DNA of 64,000 bases from Halomarina salina (GTDB taxonomy: Archaea; Halobacteriota; Halobacteria; Halobacteriales; Haloarculaceae): positions 2,108,001-2,172,000 of the forward strand of contig NZ_JALLGW010000001.1 of assembly GCF_023074835.1 (NCBI RefSeq), written 5' to 3'. The notes below the pieces were generated by a model. The model saw nothing but the letters and a program-made list of their open reading frames with translations, had not been told where the DNA came from and searched no databases. This document shows, piece by piece, positions 24,951 through 34,451 of this stretch. The translations under genes were made by a program, and so were the position numbers. The stretch's first letter is position 1. Each line of letters starts with the position of its first letter.

Positions 24951-26567
24951 CTACTGGAACTCGGTGATGGTCACCGTGTACGAGCCGCCGCCGCTGTAGG
25001 AGTCGACCAGGACGGTGAGGTCCGTCGACGTGTCCGGGTCGTCGATGGTGATACTCTCCTGGCTGTTCGCGGTCCACGACCGGTAGTCGTAGCTCGACGT
25101 GGTCGGGCAGCTCCCCGACCCCTCGCTGGCGTAGAGGTCGAAGTCCGCGCTCGACGGCCCGGACAGTTCGAGGACGACCTGGCTCGGCGAGGAGTACTCG
25201 AACCCGTAGCTGTAACACTGGCTGTCGTAGGAACTCGACAGCGACCCGCTGGCGCTGGAGGAGGTGGAGTCGCCGCTCCCACCGTCGTCACCGCCGTCGT
25301 CCCCGCCGCCGCCACTGCCCGGCGTCGTGGTGACGGCGTTCCCGGCGTCGACGCGACCGCTCCCCTGTTCGTCCGAGGAGAGGCCCACGTCGACGGCCGT
25401 CGCCTTCAGGTGACTGCGCAGTTCCGCGTTCGTCAGGTCGTGGGCGGCGAGCGTGAGGCCCGCGACGCCCGCCACCACGGGCGTCGCCATCGAGGTGCCC
25501 GATATCTTCTCGTAGCCGTCGTCGGTCCACGTCGAGAGGACGTTCGTCCCCGGCGCGGCGAGCTCTATCTCGGAGCCGACGTTCGAGTAGTTCGCGAGGC
25601 TCTCGTCGGGGTCGAGCGCGGAGACGGCGAGACACTCGGAGTACGCGGCCGGGTACGACACCGGCTGTCCGTAGTCGTTGCCGGCCGCGGCGACGACGAG
25701 CGACCCCTGGTTGGTCGCGTAGCTGACGGCGTTCTGCATCGTGGACGTCGAGCCGCCACCGCCCAGCGAGAGGTTGATGACGTCCGCGCCCTGGTCGGCC
25801 GCCCACTGGATGGCGTCGGCGATGTCGGCCGTGGACCCGGACCCGGTCTCCGAGAGCGCCCGCCCGGAGATGATGGTCGAGTTGCCGATGCCGGAGACGC
25901 CCTCGCCGTTGTCCACCTCGGCGGCCGCGATGCCCGCCACGTGGGTGCCGTGGATCTCGGCCTCGCCGTCGCCGTTCTGGTCGGTCAGTTCGTCGGGGTA
26001 CGGGTCGGAGTCGCCGTCGACGAAGTCGTAGCCGGGGTTCGACGCCATATTACCGTCGAGGTCCGGGTGGTCGTACTTCACGCCCTGGTCGACGACGGCG
26101 ATGGTGACGCCCGAGTCGCCGAACGTCGTGTCCCACGCCTCTGGGGCGTTGACCTGCTGGTCGGCGTACTGGTCGCCGAACCGCGGGTCGTTGGGGACCT
26201 GCAGCGACTGGTAGGTCGCGTTCCGTTCGACGTACTTCACCTTGTCCTGCTTCTCCAGTCGCTTCTTCAGCTTCCGCCGGTTCTTCTCGGAGGCCTCGCT
26301 GGTGTCGAACGCGACGTACCGGAGTTCCTCGTTGTGGTGGCGCAGGTCCACCTCGATGTTCGTCTTCTTCTCTATCTTGCGCTTGATCTTCTGGGCGCGC
26401 TTCTCGACGTGTTTCCCGTCGGCGGAGATGCCGACGAGCAGTTCGTCCTCCTTCGGTCCCGGCGACCGACCGGGGGTCGCGCTCGCTACACCTGTCAGAC
26501 CCACAGCCCCTGCCAGCCCGGAGAGACGCAGGAACGTGCGACGGTCGAACATGTTATCTTCTCCCAT
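24951..26567 (-). CDS. Halolysin-type subtilase (secreted serine protease)
   Basis: A 538-residue S8 protease. The twin-arginine signal is DRRTFLRLSGLAGAVGLTG, so it is exported folded. A propeptide (about 38-125) precedes the catalytic domain with D160 (VVDQGVKYD), H206 (HGTHVAGIAA), oxyanion N297 (AAAGND) and S359 (GTSMATPVVAG). After a Gly/Asp/Ser linker near 425-440, the C-terminal ~100 residues form a PPC-like beta domain carrying two cysteines, as in known halolysins. A TATTTCAAA box centred 27 bases before 26567 favours that start; an ATG five codons later also keeps the signal. It probably degrades extracellular protein. Confidence 0.95.
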   Translation of the reverse strand: MGEDNMFDRRTFLRLSGLAGAVGLTGVASATPGRSPGPKEDELLVGISADGKHVEKRAQKIKRKIEKKTNIEVDLRHHNEELRYVAFDTSEASEKNRRKLKKRLEKQDKVKYVERNATYQSLQVPNDPRFGDQYADQQVNAPEAWDTTFGDSGVTIAVVDQGVKYDHPDLDGNMASNPGYDFVDGDSDPYPDELTDQNGDGEAEIHGTHVAGIAAAEVDNGEGVSGIGNSTIISGRALSETGSGSTADIADAIQWAADQGADVINLSLGGGGSTSTMQNAVSYATNQGSLVVAAAGNDYGQPVSYPAAYSECLAVSALDPDESLANYSNVGSEIELAAPGTNVLSTWTDDGYEKISGTSMATPVVAGVAGLTLAAHDLTNAELRSHLKATAVDVGLSSDEQGSGRVDAGNAVTTTPGSGGGGDDGGDDGGSGDSTSSSASGSLSSSYDSQCYSYGFEYSSPSQVVLELSGPSSADFDLYASEGSGSCPTTSSYDYRSWTANSQESITIDDPDTSTDLTVLVDSYSGGGSYTVTITEFQ

Positions 26568-26720
26568 GCGAGAGGACCCAGTACGAGATACTATTTCAAA
26601 CTTATCATCTCGGAATTAATCCAAAATATTATACTAGTATCTATATGATTCAAGGTGTTAGACAGTGGGTTCTAGACTCCGAATCAGTACGCTTTCGAAC
26701 GTGGCCGTCCACCAGCGGGC

Positions 26721-27179
26721 ATGAGCGGGCTTCGAGACTGGTTTTCGTCGGGCACGCGTGGCGGTGGACGGTCGGTCGGCCTGTTCGTCGACGGCCCGAA
26801 CGTGTTCCGCGAGGAGTTCGACGTCGACCTGACGGACCTCAGGGGCGTCGCAGAGGAGCGTGGCCGGGTCGCCGTCGCCCGACTGTACGTCAACGAGCAG
26901 GCCCCCGCCGGACTCATCCAGGCCGCCGAGGCCCACGGCTACGAGGTGGTGACGACGAGCGGCGACGTGGACGTGAAGCTGGCCGTCGACGCCGTCGAGG
27001 GAACCGTCTCGGGCCAGTTCGACGTGCTCGCCGTCGCCTCCCGCGACATGGACTTCAAACCCGCCCTCGAAACCGCCGCCCGCCACGGCGTCACGACGCT
27101 CGCAATCGCCCCCGGTACGCACGGTCGGTCGGACGCACTCCAGCGAACTGCGCACGAGGCGGTCACGCTCGGGGACTGA
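26721..27179 (+). CDS. NYN-domain (PIN-like) protein
   Basis: A 152-residue single NYN domain. The first catalytic strand is GLFVDGPNVF, followed by VDVKLAVDAVEG and VASRDMDFKPALE. Together these give the cluster of conserved aspartates expected of PIN-like metal-dependent RNases. NYN proteins usually cleave or process RNA. The C-terminal SDALQRTAHEAVTL helix completes the fold. The gene is divergent from the halolysin gene, with an unusually AT-rich promoter region (26580-26660) between them. The target is unknown. Confidence 0.85.
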   Translation: MSGLRDWFSSGTRGGGRSVGLFVDGPNVFREEFDVDLTDLRGVAEERGRVAVARLYVNEQAPAGLIQAAEAHGYEVVTTSGDVDVKLAVDAVEGTVSGQFDVLAVASRDMDFKPALETAARHGVTTLAIAPGTHGRSDALQRTAHEAVTLGD

Positions 27180-27272
27180 CGGCGCGACCGTCGGGAGGTC
27201 GTCCTCGCGTCGTGCGGTATCACCCTCCACGGTTCCTCAAGACACTTGTTCCAGGGCACGAACCGTCCGGCC

Positions 27273-27830
27273 ATGCCCGGTCCCGTCTTCCTCGAAGGGG
27301 ACGCCGTCGCGCTCCGTCCGCCCGAACGCGAGGACGTCGAGTTCCTCCAGCGCTGCATGAACGACCCTCGCGTCTGGCGGCCCGCCCTCGACGTGAACCC
27401 GATGAACCGTGAACTGGGGACGGAGTTCTTCGAGGACGTCCTCTCGTCGGAGGAGGGCGTCCACTGTCTCGCGTGTGCGGACGCGGAACCGCTCGGCATC
27501 GTCTCGCTCACCGGGTCGCAGTACGGCCCGAGCGAGACATCGCGCGCCCGTTCGATGGAACTCGCCTACTGGTTCGCCCCCGAGCACCACGGGCAGGGCT
27601 ACGGCTCGGACGCCGCCGCACGGCTGGTCCAGTACGCCTTCGAGGACCGGAACCTGCGGCGGGTGAGCGCGCGCGTCGGCGGGTTCAACGACGCCTCGGT
27701 GGGCCTGCTCGAATCGCTCGGCTTCGAACACGAGGGGACCCAGCGCGAGGCGGCGTGGTTCCGCGGCGAGTACCACGACATGCTGTGGTACGGTCTGCTC
27801 CGTAGGGAGTGGGAGCCGAGCCCGGAGTGA
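27273..27830 (+). CDS. GNAT acetyltransferase, RimJ/RimL-like
   Basis: A 185-residue N-acetyltransferase. It has the substrate strand ALRPPEREDVEFLQRCMND, then MELAYWFAPEHHGQGYGSDAAA, where Q/RxxGxG/A binds acetyl-CoA. Near the end ARVGGFNDASVGLLESLGFEHEG is the N-x-x-S motif typical of the RimJ/RimL type. It may acetylate a protein N-terminus or a small amine; the sequence cannot decide. The start at 27273 is chosen over an upstream ATG, because the family begins at this point. Confidence 0.9.
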   Translation: MPGPVFLEGDAVALRPPEREDVEFLQRCMNDPRVWRPALDVNPMNRELGTEFFEDVLSSEEGVHCLACADAEPLGIVSLTGSQYGPSETSRARSMELAYWFAPEHHGQGYGSDAAARLVQYAFEDRNLRRVSARVGGFNDASVGLLESLGFEHEGTQREAAWFRGEYHDMLWYGLLRREWEPSPE

Positions 27831-27895
27831 CGACGGTCGGTCGATACCGACGGCGAACCGCCCTCGTTTTGGCCCGCGCGCTCGCAGTCGGTCCC

Positions 27896-28735
27896 ATGAG
27901 CGACACCGACCCCGTCCTCGACGACCACCTCCACCTCGACCCGGTGAACGGCCGTGGCGTCGAGGCGGCCGAGGAGTTCGCCGACAACGGCGGGACGCAC
28001 CTGCTCGTGCTCAACAAGCCCTCGTGGCACTACGACGTGCAGGTGAGCGACGCCGAGGACTTCCGGGTCGCCTACGACCACACGCTCGACGTGGTCGGGG
28101 ACTCGAACGACGTGTTGCCTGGGAGCGCGTGGCCCGTCCTCGGCGTCCACCCGGCGCTCGTCTCGCAACTGGTGGACCGCGGGTTCGCGCCCGAGGAGGC
28201 GCGCGACCTGATGCAGACCGGCCTCGACGTGGCGGCGGAGTACGTCGCGTCGGGAGACGCGCTCGCCATCAAGTCCGGGCGACCGCACTACGACGTCGAC
28301 GAGGCGGTGTGGGACGCCTCGAACGAGGTGATGCGCCACGCGTTCGCGCTCGGCGCGCGCGAGGACTGCGCCGTCCAGTTGCACACGGAGGGCGGCGAGG
28401 ACTTCGAGGACGTGGCGCAGTGGGCCGAGGCGGAGGGGATGGACCGCGAACACGTCGTGAAACACTACTCGACGGGCGGCGTCGAGGGACCGACGCCGAG
28501 CGTCCTCGCGGACAAGGACGAACTGGTGCGTGCCATCGACCGGGACGTCCCGTTCATGATGGAGACGGACTTCATCGACGACTCCGACCGGCCGGGGGCG
28601 GTCCTGGGGCCGAAGACGGTCCCGCGCCGAACGCGGTGGCTCCGCGAGGAGGGGTACGACGCGGCGCTGGAGCGTGCGCACGTCGAGACGCCGCGTCTGG
28701 TGTACGATATCGACACACGGGAGACGCTCGACTGA
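27896..28735 (+). CDS. TatD-related metal-dependent hydrolase
   Basis: A 279-residue TIM-barrel hydrolase of the TatD/amidohydrolase-like group found in archaea. The metal site starts with DDHLHLDP (HxH); later elements are LGVHPALV, AIKSGRPHYDV, AVQLHTEGGED, VVKHYSTGG and FMMETDFIDD. Together these are a plausible set of His, Glu and Asp ligands. TatD proteins are often DNases, but archaeal members are uncharacterised. A CGTTTTGG box 27 bases upstream marks a leaderless start at 27896. It follows the acetyltransferase gene by 65 bases. Confidence 0.85.
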   Translation: MSDTDPVLDDHLHLDPVNGRGVEAAEEFADNGGTHLLVLNKPSWHYDVQVSDAEDFRVAYDHTLDVVGDSNDVLPGSAWPVLGVHPALVSQLVDRGFAPEEARDLMQTGLDVAAEYVASGDALAIKSGRPHYDVDEAVWDASNEVMRHAFALGAREDCAVQLHTEGGEDFEDVAQWAEAEGMDREHVVKHYSTGGVEGPTPSVLADKDELVRAIDRDVPFMMETDFIDDSDRPGAVLGPKTVPRRTRWLREEGYDAALERAHVETPRLVYDIDTRETLD

Positions 28736-28802
28736 GCCGTCCCGTGGCGACCCCATTCGAGCAACGAAAAGGCCTATCACCAGTCGCTCGTACGGGAGAG
28801 GT

Positions 28803-29387
28803 ATGAGCACCCCCGAGGGCGAGTTCTACACCGACGAACGGTGGCAGAACTGGCTCGACAGACTCGACGAGGAGGGCGTTGACCTCGAAGACGAGGACTC
28901 CGCACGCCTGCGACTGAACATGCAGGACGACGTCGTCATCGCCGTCGCCAAGATCGTCTCCGCGTACGACGAGGGCGACCTCCCCCAGGAGGAGGCGATG
29001 GGCGAACTGGAGGACGTGAGCGCCATCGTCCTCACCGAGGTCGACCGATTCGACGACGAGGACACGCTGATGCTCGTCGACGCCGTCCAGACCGCGATGG
29101 TCTGCGTGTTCCACGCCGCCCAGGAGTTCGTCGCCGCCGGCCCCGCCGACGAGGGTGGCATCGAGGGACACGTCGACGCGGCCCGCGCGGCCGAGGCCGA
29201 GGAGGACCTGGACACCGCCCACGTCCACTGCGTGAAGGCGGGCACGCTCATTCTGGACGGCGAGGAGTTCGACATGGACAACCTCGAAGAGATGGACTAC
29301 GGCCTCGTCGCGGAGTGGGTCAACGGCCTCGACAGCCTCTACGAGGCGATGCGCGACCCCGAGGTCATCGAGGAAGAAGACGAGTAG
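28803..29387 (+). CDS. DUF2150 family protein
   Basis: A 194-residue very acidic helical protein of the archaeal DUF2150 family: EFYTDERWQNWLDRLDEEG at the N-terminus, then RLRLNMQDDVVIAVAKIV, and near the end DYGLVAEWVNGLDSLYEAMRDP. There are no enzyme motifs and no membrane segments. The family is widespread in haloarchaea without a known function. An AAAAGG box about 30 bases upstream of the ATG serves as promoter. It follows the TatD-like gene by 67 bases on the same strand. Confidence 0.82.
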   Translation: MSTPEGEFYTDERWQNWLDRLDEEGVDLEDEDSARLRLNMQDDVVIAVAKIVSAYDEGDLPQEEAMGELEDVSAIVLTEVDRFDDEDTLMLVDAVQTAMVCVFHAAQEFVAAGPADEGGIEGHVDAARAAEAEEDLDTAHVHCVKAGTLILDGEEFDMDNLEEMDYGLVAEWVNGLDSLYEAMRDPEVIEEEDE

Positions 29388-29427
29388 CGCGGTTCGCCGT
29401 GGGCGAGACAAACGAGAACGACGGATT

Positions 29428-29453
29428 CCGAACGGCCACCGAGAGCCGTTCGG
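29428..29453. other. Strong hairpin in 3' region of the DUF2150 gene
   Basis: CCGAACGGC-CACCGAGA-GCCGTTCGG is a perfect 9-bp stem with an 8-base loop, 40 bases after the DUF2150 stop. No T run follows, so it is not a classic terminator. It may stabilise the mRNA 3' end or belong to an RNA. The rest of the 274-base gap up to hmgB holds only the hmgB promoter (CTTATACC at 29634-29641, about 25 bases before the ATG). Confidence 0.45.
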
Positions 29454-29661
29454 TGCCGAACTCTCGGGAGTCGCCCGAAACCGCTGGAAGTCACCGACGA
29501 GACGCAGCGCATCCTCCGAGCGCCGATGAAGACCGAGGGCGGACGATTTTCTTCGGTCGCTGAACGACGGACCGCCGACGGGCACGACCGACCCGTGGAT
29601 TTCGACAGTTGACGAACTCGTCGTCGTCAAACACTTATACCAGAGAGTCAACCCGTCAGTA

Positions 29662-31002
29662 ATGACAGCCGTCGGCATCGACGCAATCGAGATTCACGCG
29701 GGCAAGCTCAAACTCGACCTGGCCGAGACGTTCGCACCGGCCAAGAACGAGTCGCCGGAGAAGTACACGAAGGGACTGGGCCTCGCGGCCTCCTCGTTCC
29801 CGGACACCTACGAGGACATCGTCACGATGGGCGCGAACGCCGCCCACCGACTGATGGAACGACGGGGCCTGACCCCGCAGGACATCGGCCGCATCGACGT
29901 GGCGACGGAGTCGTCGTTCGACAACTCCAAACCCGTCTCGACGTACATCGCGGGCTGCCTCGAACAGGTGTACGACGGCGACTTCCACCACGCCAACAAG
30001 GGCGAGCGGAAGTTCGCGTGCATCTCGGGCACCCAGAGCCTCGACGACGCGTACAACTGGATTCGGGCGGGTCGCAACCGCGGGCGCTCGGCGCTCGTAG
30101 TCGCCACGGACACGGCGCTGTACGCCCGCGGCGACGCTGGTGAAGCGACGCAGGGCGCTGGCGCGGTCGCCATGCTCATCAGCGAGAACCCGCGCCTGCT
30201 CGAACTCTCGACGGAGCAGGGTTACGGGAGCGCCGACGAGACGGACTTCCTCAAGCCCAACCAGCAGTTCCCGAGCGTCGACGGCAAGCGCTCGGTGCAG
30301 GTCTACCTCGCACGCATGCGCGAGGCGCTGGAGGACTTCGAGTCCGTCGCGGGCGACACCCACCCCGACGACTTCGTCCTCGGTCCGTTCCACACGCCGT
30401 TCCCCGGCATGGTCCGGAAGGCGGCGCTGCTCGCCTACCGGCACATGATCCGTGACACGGAGATCGAGGAGCGACTCGCCGACGAGGTGGGTCGCCAGCC
30501 CCGCCCCGAGGCGTTCGACAGCGACGAGGAGTACGTCGAGGCGATGGGCGACTACACCGACCTCCTGAAGGAGACCAGCGACTACCAGAACTGGTACGAC
30601 GCCACCATCGCGCCGACGCTGGAGATCTCGCGCGAGGTCGGCAACTGGTACACCGGGTCGGTCCACATCGCCCGAGCCAGCGGCCTGAAACACGCGCTCG
30701 AAGAGGGCATGGACCTCACCGGCGAGCGACTCCTCGTCGGGTCGTACGGGTCGGGCGCGCAGGCCGAGATTCACGCCGAGACCCTCCAGGACGAGTGGGA
30801 GGAGGAGATAGCCGCGCTCACCATCGACGAGCAGATCGCGTCCCGACGCGACATCACCTACGAGGAGTACGAGCACGTCCACGACGTCCACAACCACGAC
30901 AAGCAGGCGGACGACGTCGAGGAGTTCACCACCCCCGACGCCGAGTTCGTCTTCGAGGGCTGGGGCCGGATGGGCGAGCGGAAGTACCGCTACGTCGAGT
31001 AA
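29662..31002 (+). CDS. hmgB: Hydroxymethylglutaryl-CoA synthase
   Basis: A 446-residue thiolase-fold enzyme that condenses acetyl-CoA with acetoacetyl-CoA to HMG-CoA, an early step of the mevalonate route to archaeal isoprenoid lipids. Catalytic residues are E83 (TESSFDNSK), C120 (KFACISGTQS) and H244 (GPFHTPFPGM), matching the Glu-Cys-His triad. The start MTAVGIDAIEIH is standard. Length fits haloarchaeal enzymes. A CTTATACC box about 25 bases upstream suggests a leaderless mRNA. It is not in an operon with other mevalonate genes here. Confidence 0.97.
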   Translation: MTAVGIDAIEIHAGKLKLDLAETFAPAKNESPEKYTKGLGLAASSFPDTYEDIVTMGANAAHRLMERRGLTPQDIGRIDVATESSFDNSKPVSTYIAGCLEQVYDGDFHHANKGERKFACISGTQSLDDAYNWIRAGRNRGRSALVVATDTALYARGDAGEATQGAGAVAMLISENPRLLELSTEQGYGSADETDFLKPNQQFPSVDGKRSVQVYLARMREALEDFESVAGDTHPDDFVLGPFHTPFPGMVRKAALLAYRHMIRDTEIEERLADEVGRQPRPEAFDSDEEYVEAMGDYTDLLKETSDYQNWYDATIAPTLEISREVGNWYTGSVHIARASGLKHALEEGMDLTGERLLVGSYGSGAQAEIHAETLQDEWEEEIAALTIDEQIASRRDITYEEYEHVHDVHNHDKQADDVEEFTTPDAEFVFEGWGRMGERKYRYVE

Positions 31003-31152
31003 AACCGTCAGCGACCACCGATTCTGCAGCGAGATGCCCACGTTCGTGCATCGTTTCGTCGCCCTCGGGCGGTAATCGAGGGTATGATATGCATCCCTTC
31101 GGTAGCGTGACGTAGCCGATGTCTCGTCGACGGACCCCCACTTCTCCCCACC

Positions 31153-32487
31153 ATGAGCAGTAACGACAGCCGGGGCAGCCCGTACGCCCCACACACCACA
31201 GCCGAGACGGCCGCGATGCTCGACGCAGTGGGCGTCGACAGCGAGGAGGACCTGTTCGACATCCCGGACGCCGTCAGGTTCGACGGTGCGTTCGGAATCC
31301 CCGAACGGAGCGAGCGCGAGACGCGCCGCCACCTCGAGGCGATGCTCTCGCGCAACGAGAGCGTCGTCGAGTTCCTCGGTCGCGGCCACTACGACCACTA
31401 CGTCCCGTCGCTGGTCGACGCGCTCTCGCTGCGCTCGGAGTTCCTCACCAGCTACACGCAGTACCAGCCCGAAGTCGCACAGGGCTTCCTCCAGGCGCTG
31501 TTCGAGTACCAGTCGATGCTCGTCGAGTTGACGGGACTCGACGTCGCCAACTGCTCGATGTACGACGCCGCGACGGCGCTGGGCGAGGCGGCGACGCTCG
31601 CCGCCCGCGTCCGGAGCGTCTCCGGGTCGGTCGTGCTCGTCCCCGAACTCCTCCACGAGCGACGCCGGAGCACGCTGGAGAACTACGTCGCCGGGACCGA
31701 CCTCACCGTCGAGTCGTACCCGATGGCCGACGCGAACGCCGACATCGACGCCCTGAGCGACCGGATGGCCGACGACGTCGTGATGGTGTACGCCGAGAAC
31801 CCGACCGTCCGCGGGACCGTCGAGGAGCGCCTCGCCGATATCGGTGCCCTCGCGGACGACCACGACGCGCTGTTCTGTCTCGGGACGGACGTCGTCCCGC
31901 TCGCCCTCCTGCAGGAACCCGCGAGCGTCGGCGCGGACGTGGTCGTCGGCGAGGCCGCCTCGCTCGGGATGGGCTACGCCGACGGGATGGGGATGGGGCT
32001 GTTCGCCTGCGACGAGTCGTTCCTCCGGCAGGTGCCCGGTCGCCTCGTCGGCGCGAGCGAGGACTCCGCGGGCAAGCGCGCCTACACGCTGACGCTCCAG
32101 ACCCGCGAACAGCACATCCGCCGCGAGCGAGCCACGTCGAACATCTGTACGAACCAGGCGTGGGTCGCGCTCCGGACCGCCATCCACGCCGCCTCGCTCG
32201 GCCCCGACGGCCTCGTCGACCTCGCGAACGACTGCGTGACCGGTGCGCGTGACCTCGCCGACCGCGTCGACTCGATACAGGGCATCCGCGCGCCGGTCCA
32301 CGACCGTCACCACGTCCGGGAGTTCGTCGCCCACACCGACCAGCCAGCGCAGGCGGTCGCGTCGGACCTCGCCGGCGAGGGGTTCGCGGTCCACGTCGTC
32401 GGCGAGCACGAGATTCAGCTCTGCACGACGGAACGGAACGAGACGAGACGAGACGCGCTGGTGGAGGCGCTGGAGGGAGTCGCATGA
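31153..32487 (+). CDS. gcvPA: Glycine dehydrogenase (decarboxylating), subunit 1
   Basis: A 444-residue subunit 1 of the two-part P protein of the glycine cleavage system. It shows [15 protein letters not shown] at the start, [34 protein letters not shown], and late [22 protein letters not shown]. It pairs with subunit 2 to decarboxylate glycine and load H protein. The PLP lysine is in subunit 2. A GGTATGATATG promoter box lies near 31082-31092, so the mRNA has a ~45-base leader. Its stop codon overlaps a 42-codon ORF that leads into gcvPB. Confidence 0.96.
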   Translation: MSSNDSRGSPYAPHTTAETAAMLDAVGVDSEEDLFDIPDAVRFDGAFGIPERSERETRRHLEAMLSRNESVVEFLGRGHYDHYVPSLVDALSLRSEFLTSYTQYQPEVAQGFLQALFEYQSMLVELTGLDVANCSMYDAATALGEAATLAARVRSVSGSVVLVPELLHERRRSTLENYVAGTDLTVESYPMADANADIDALSDRMADDVVMVYAENPTVRGTVEERLADIGALADDHDALFCLGTDVVPLALLQEPASVGADVVVGEAASLGMGYADGMGMGLFACDESFLRQVPGRLVGASEDSAGKRAYTLTLQTREQHIRRERATSNICTNQAWVALRTAIHAASLGPDGLVDLANDCVTGARDLADRVDSIQGIRAPVHDRHHVREFVAHTDQPAQAVASDLAGEGFAVHVVGEHEIQLCTTERNETRRDALVEALEGVA

Positions 32488-32612
32488 GCCGCGCGGGACC
32501 AGCGGTCCCGCTGGAAACCGGCGACCGTGTCGCCGGTGACGAGTATCACGAGCGAGTGAGATCACGCGAGCGACCGCAGGGAGCGAGTGTGAAACCGGAG
32601 GGTTCGGCATGA
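32484..32612 (+). CDS. 42-codon ORF bridging gcvPA and gcvPB
   Basis: This small frame starts [14 protein letters not shown] and ends KPEGSA. Its ATG overlaps the gcvPA stop (ATGA, 32484-32487), and its stop overlaps the gcvPB start (ATGA, 32609-32612). Ribosomes could thus pass from gcvPA through it to gcvPB. Part of it (about 32560-32590) is CGCGAGCGACCGCAGGGAGC, a GAGCGA-type sequence that recurs in haloarchaeal gaps. The peptide may therefore be a by-product. Whether it is translated is unknown; the double overlap is visible. Confidence 0.4.
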   Translation: MSRAGPAVPLETGDRVAGDEYHERVRSRERPQGASVKPEGSA

Positions 32613-34030
32613 AGTACGAACAAGCGCGCTGGACCGACGACTCCGAGGAGCTGTACGAACCGCTGCTCTCGGAGAAGAACAGCCGGGAGGTCGAGGTGGA
32701 GTCGGACCTGCCCGACGACCTGACCCGCGACTCGCTCGAACTCCCCGACCTCTCGGAACCGGAACTCGCGCGCCACTACACGCGCCTGTCGCAGATGAAC
32801 TACGGCGTCGAGTCGGGGCCGTTCCCGCTCGGGTCGTGCACGATGAAGTACAACCCGAAGTTCACCGACGACGTGGCCGCCCACCCGAAGGCGGCGACCC
32901 ACCCCGACCGCCCCACCGCGGCGCGGCAGGGGACGCTCGAACTCAGGTATCAGTTACAGGACGTGCTCGGGCGCATCGGCGGGATGGACGCGGTGACGCT
33001 CCAGCCCCCCGCGGGTGCGGCCGGCGAGTTCACGGGTATCCTCGTCGCGAAGGCGTACCACGAGTCCCGCGGCGACGAGCGCTCTGAGGTGATCGTCCCG
33101 GACTCCGCGCACGGGACGAACTTCGCTACCGCGGCGATGGCGGGCTACGACGTGGTCGAACTGCCCGCCGACGAGGACGGCCGCGTCGACGTCGAGGCGC
33201 TGGAGGCGGCCGTGAGCGAGGAGACGGCCGCGTTGATGCTGACCAACCCCAACACGCTCGGCCTGTTCGAGCGCGACATCGAGCACATCGCCGACCTCGT
33301 CCACGACGCGGGCGGGTTGCTCTACTACGACGGTGCCAACCTGAACGCGCTGCTCGGACGCGCGCGTCCCGGCGACATGGGGTTCGACGTGATGCACTAC
33401 AACGTCCACAAGACGTTCGCGACGCCCCACGGCGGCGGCGGCCCCGGCGCGGGGCCGGTCGGCGTCACCGAGGACCTCGCCGAGTTCCTCCCGGACCCGC
33501 ACGTCCGCAAGACGAACGGCGGGTTCGAGGAGTACACCCCGGAGCGGTCCATCGGGACCGTCCACGGCTTCGGCGGGAACTGGCAGGTGCTCGTCCGCGC
33601 GTACGCGTACATCGCGCGACTGGGCGACGCGGGCCTCGCCGACGCCTCGGCGAAGGCCGTGCTCAACGCGAACTACCTCGCCTCGCAGATCGACTACGAC
33701 ATCCCGTTCGGGCCGTTCCACCACGAGTTCGTCGCGAGCGCCGACGAGGACGCCGCCGACGTGGCGAAGCGGATGCTCGACTACGGCGTCCACCCGCCGA
33801 CGACGAAGTGGCCCGAGGCGGTCCCGGAGGCGCTGATGACCGAACCGACCGAGGTGGAGAACCGACGGTCGCTCGACCAGCTCGCGACCGCGTTCGACGC
33901 CGTCGCGGGCGAGGACGTCGACACCATCGAGCGCGCCCCCGAGAACACCGCCGCACGCCGCATCGACCAGGTGTCGGCCGCACGCTCGCCACGACTGTCG
34001 TGGCAGGCGCTGGACGCTGATAGCGAGTAG
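32609..34030 (+). CDS. gcvPB: Glycine dehydrogenase (decarboxylating), subunit 2
   Basis: A 473-residue PLP subunit of the P protein. The PLP-binding lysine is K268 in YNVHKTFATPHGGGGPG. Other family elements are GSCTMKYNPK (about 75-84), PPAGAAGEFTG, PDSAHGTNFATAAMAG and LTNPNTLGLFE. With subunit 1 it decarboxylates glycine and transfers aminomethyl to GcvH. It is coupled to the bridging ORF by a 4-base overlap. The Ala-Arg-rich end is slightly extended relative to bacterial homologues. Confidence 0.97.
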   Translation: MKYEQARWTDDSEELYEPLLSEKNSREVEVESDLPDDLTRDSLELPDLSEPELARHYTRLSQMNYGVESGPFPLGSCTMKYNPKFTDDVAAHPKAATHPDRPTAARQGTLELRYQLQDVLGRIGGMDAVTLQPPAGAAGEFTGILVAKAYHESRGDERSEVIVPDSAHGTNFATAAMAGYDVVELPADEDGRVDVEALEAAVSEETAALMLTNPNTLGLFERDIEHIADLVHDAGGLLYYDGANLNALLGRARPGDMGFDVMHYNVHKTFATPHGGGGPGAGPVGVTEDLAEFLPDPHVRKTNGGFEEYTPERSIGTVHGFGGNWQVLVRAYAYIARLGDAGLADASAKAVLNANYLASQIDYDIPFGPFHHEFVASADEDAADVAKRMLDYGVHPPTTKWPEAVPEALMTEPTEVENRRSLDQLATAFDAVAGEDVDTIERAPENTAARRIDQVSAARSPRLSWQALDADSE

Positions 34031-34165
34031 CGAGCGACCGCCCGTGCGCCTCTGCGGCAGCTCCCGAACGGTCGGCTGAATCCGATGCAACCGACGAAAC
34101 GGTCGGAACCCGAGCGCGACGGTGTTCACTCGTTATCTCGGTCTGACCTGTACGGGGAGGTGACC

Positions 34166-34315
34166 ATGGGGATACTCAGTCGCGTCATGGGTGGTGCGGA
34201 ATCGGCACCGAAGTACCAGTGCTCGGCCTGTCGCGAGGTGTTCGAGGCGGACACCGAGGCGAACAGCGTACTCACCTGCCCGGTGTGTGGCGACCGGAAC
34301 GTCAACCCGCTCTGA
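34166..34315 (+). CDS. Small zinc-ribbon protein (49 aa)
   Basis: A 49-residue protein: a short N-terminus MGILSRVMGG, then a zinc ribbon with CSAC and CPVC knuckles about 23 residues apart, ending DRNVNPL. Immediately upstream is GGAGGTGA (34156-34163), a perfect Shine-Dalgarno sequence, so unlike many neighbours this mRNA is led. The spacing to ATG is very short (2 bases). It is one of several zinc micro-proteins in the window. Function is unknown. Confidence 0.8.
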   Translation: MGILSRVMGGAESAPKYQCSACREVFEADTEANSVLTCPVCGDRNVNPL

Positions 34316-34451
34316 ATCTGCTCTCCAGCCCCGTCCTCTCCAGGGTACTGCGGTGTAGCGTCGCTCCGACGGTCGTGCGTGGACGCCCACTGGCCGCAGT
34401 CAGCGCGCGCTCCGCACGTACACCTATCGGCCTCGCGTTCGTGGAGGGACC

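Noticed and set aside
24606-26648. A long plus-strand open frame across the halolysin gene
   Set aside because: Antisense to a complete subtilase with signal peptide and triad; the translated protein is low-complexity and Arg/Val-rich.
29656-32610. A very long open frame (over 900 codons) on the minus strand across hmgB and gcvPA
   Set aside because: It is antisense to two clear genes with catalytic motifs. The length results from high GC and third-position bias; the translation is Arg/Val/Glu-rich with no domain.
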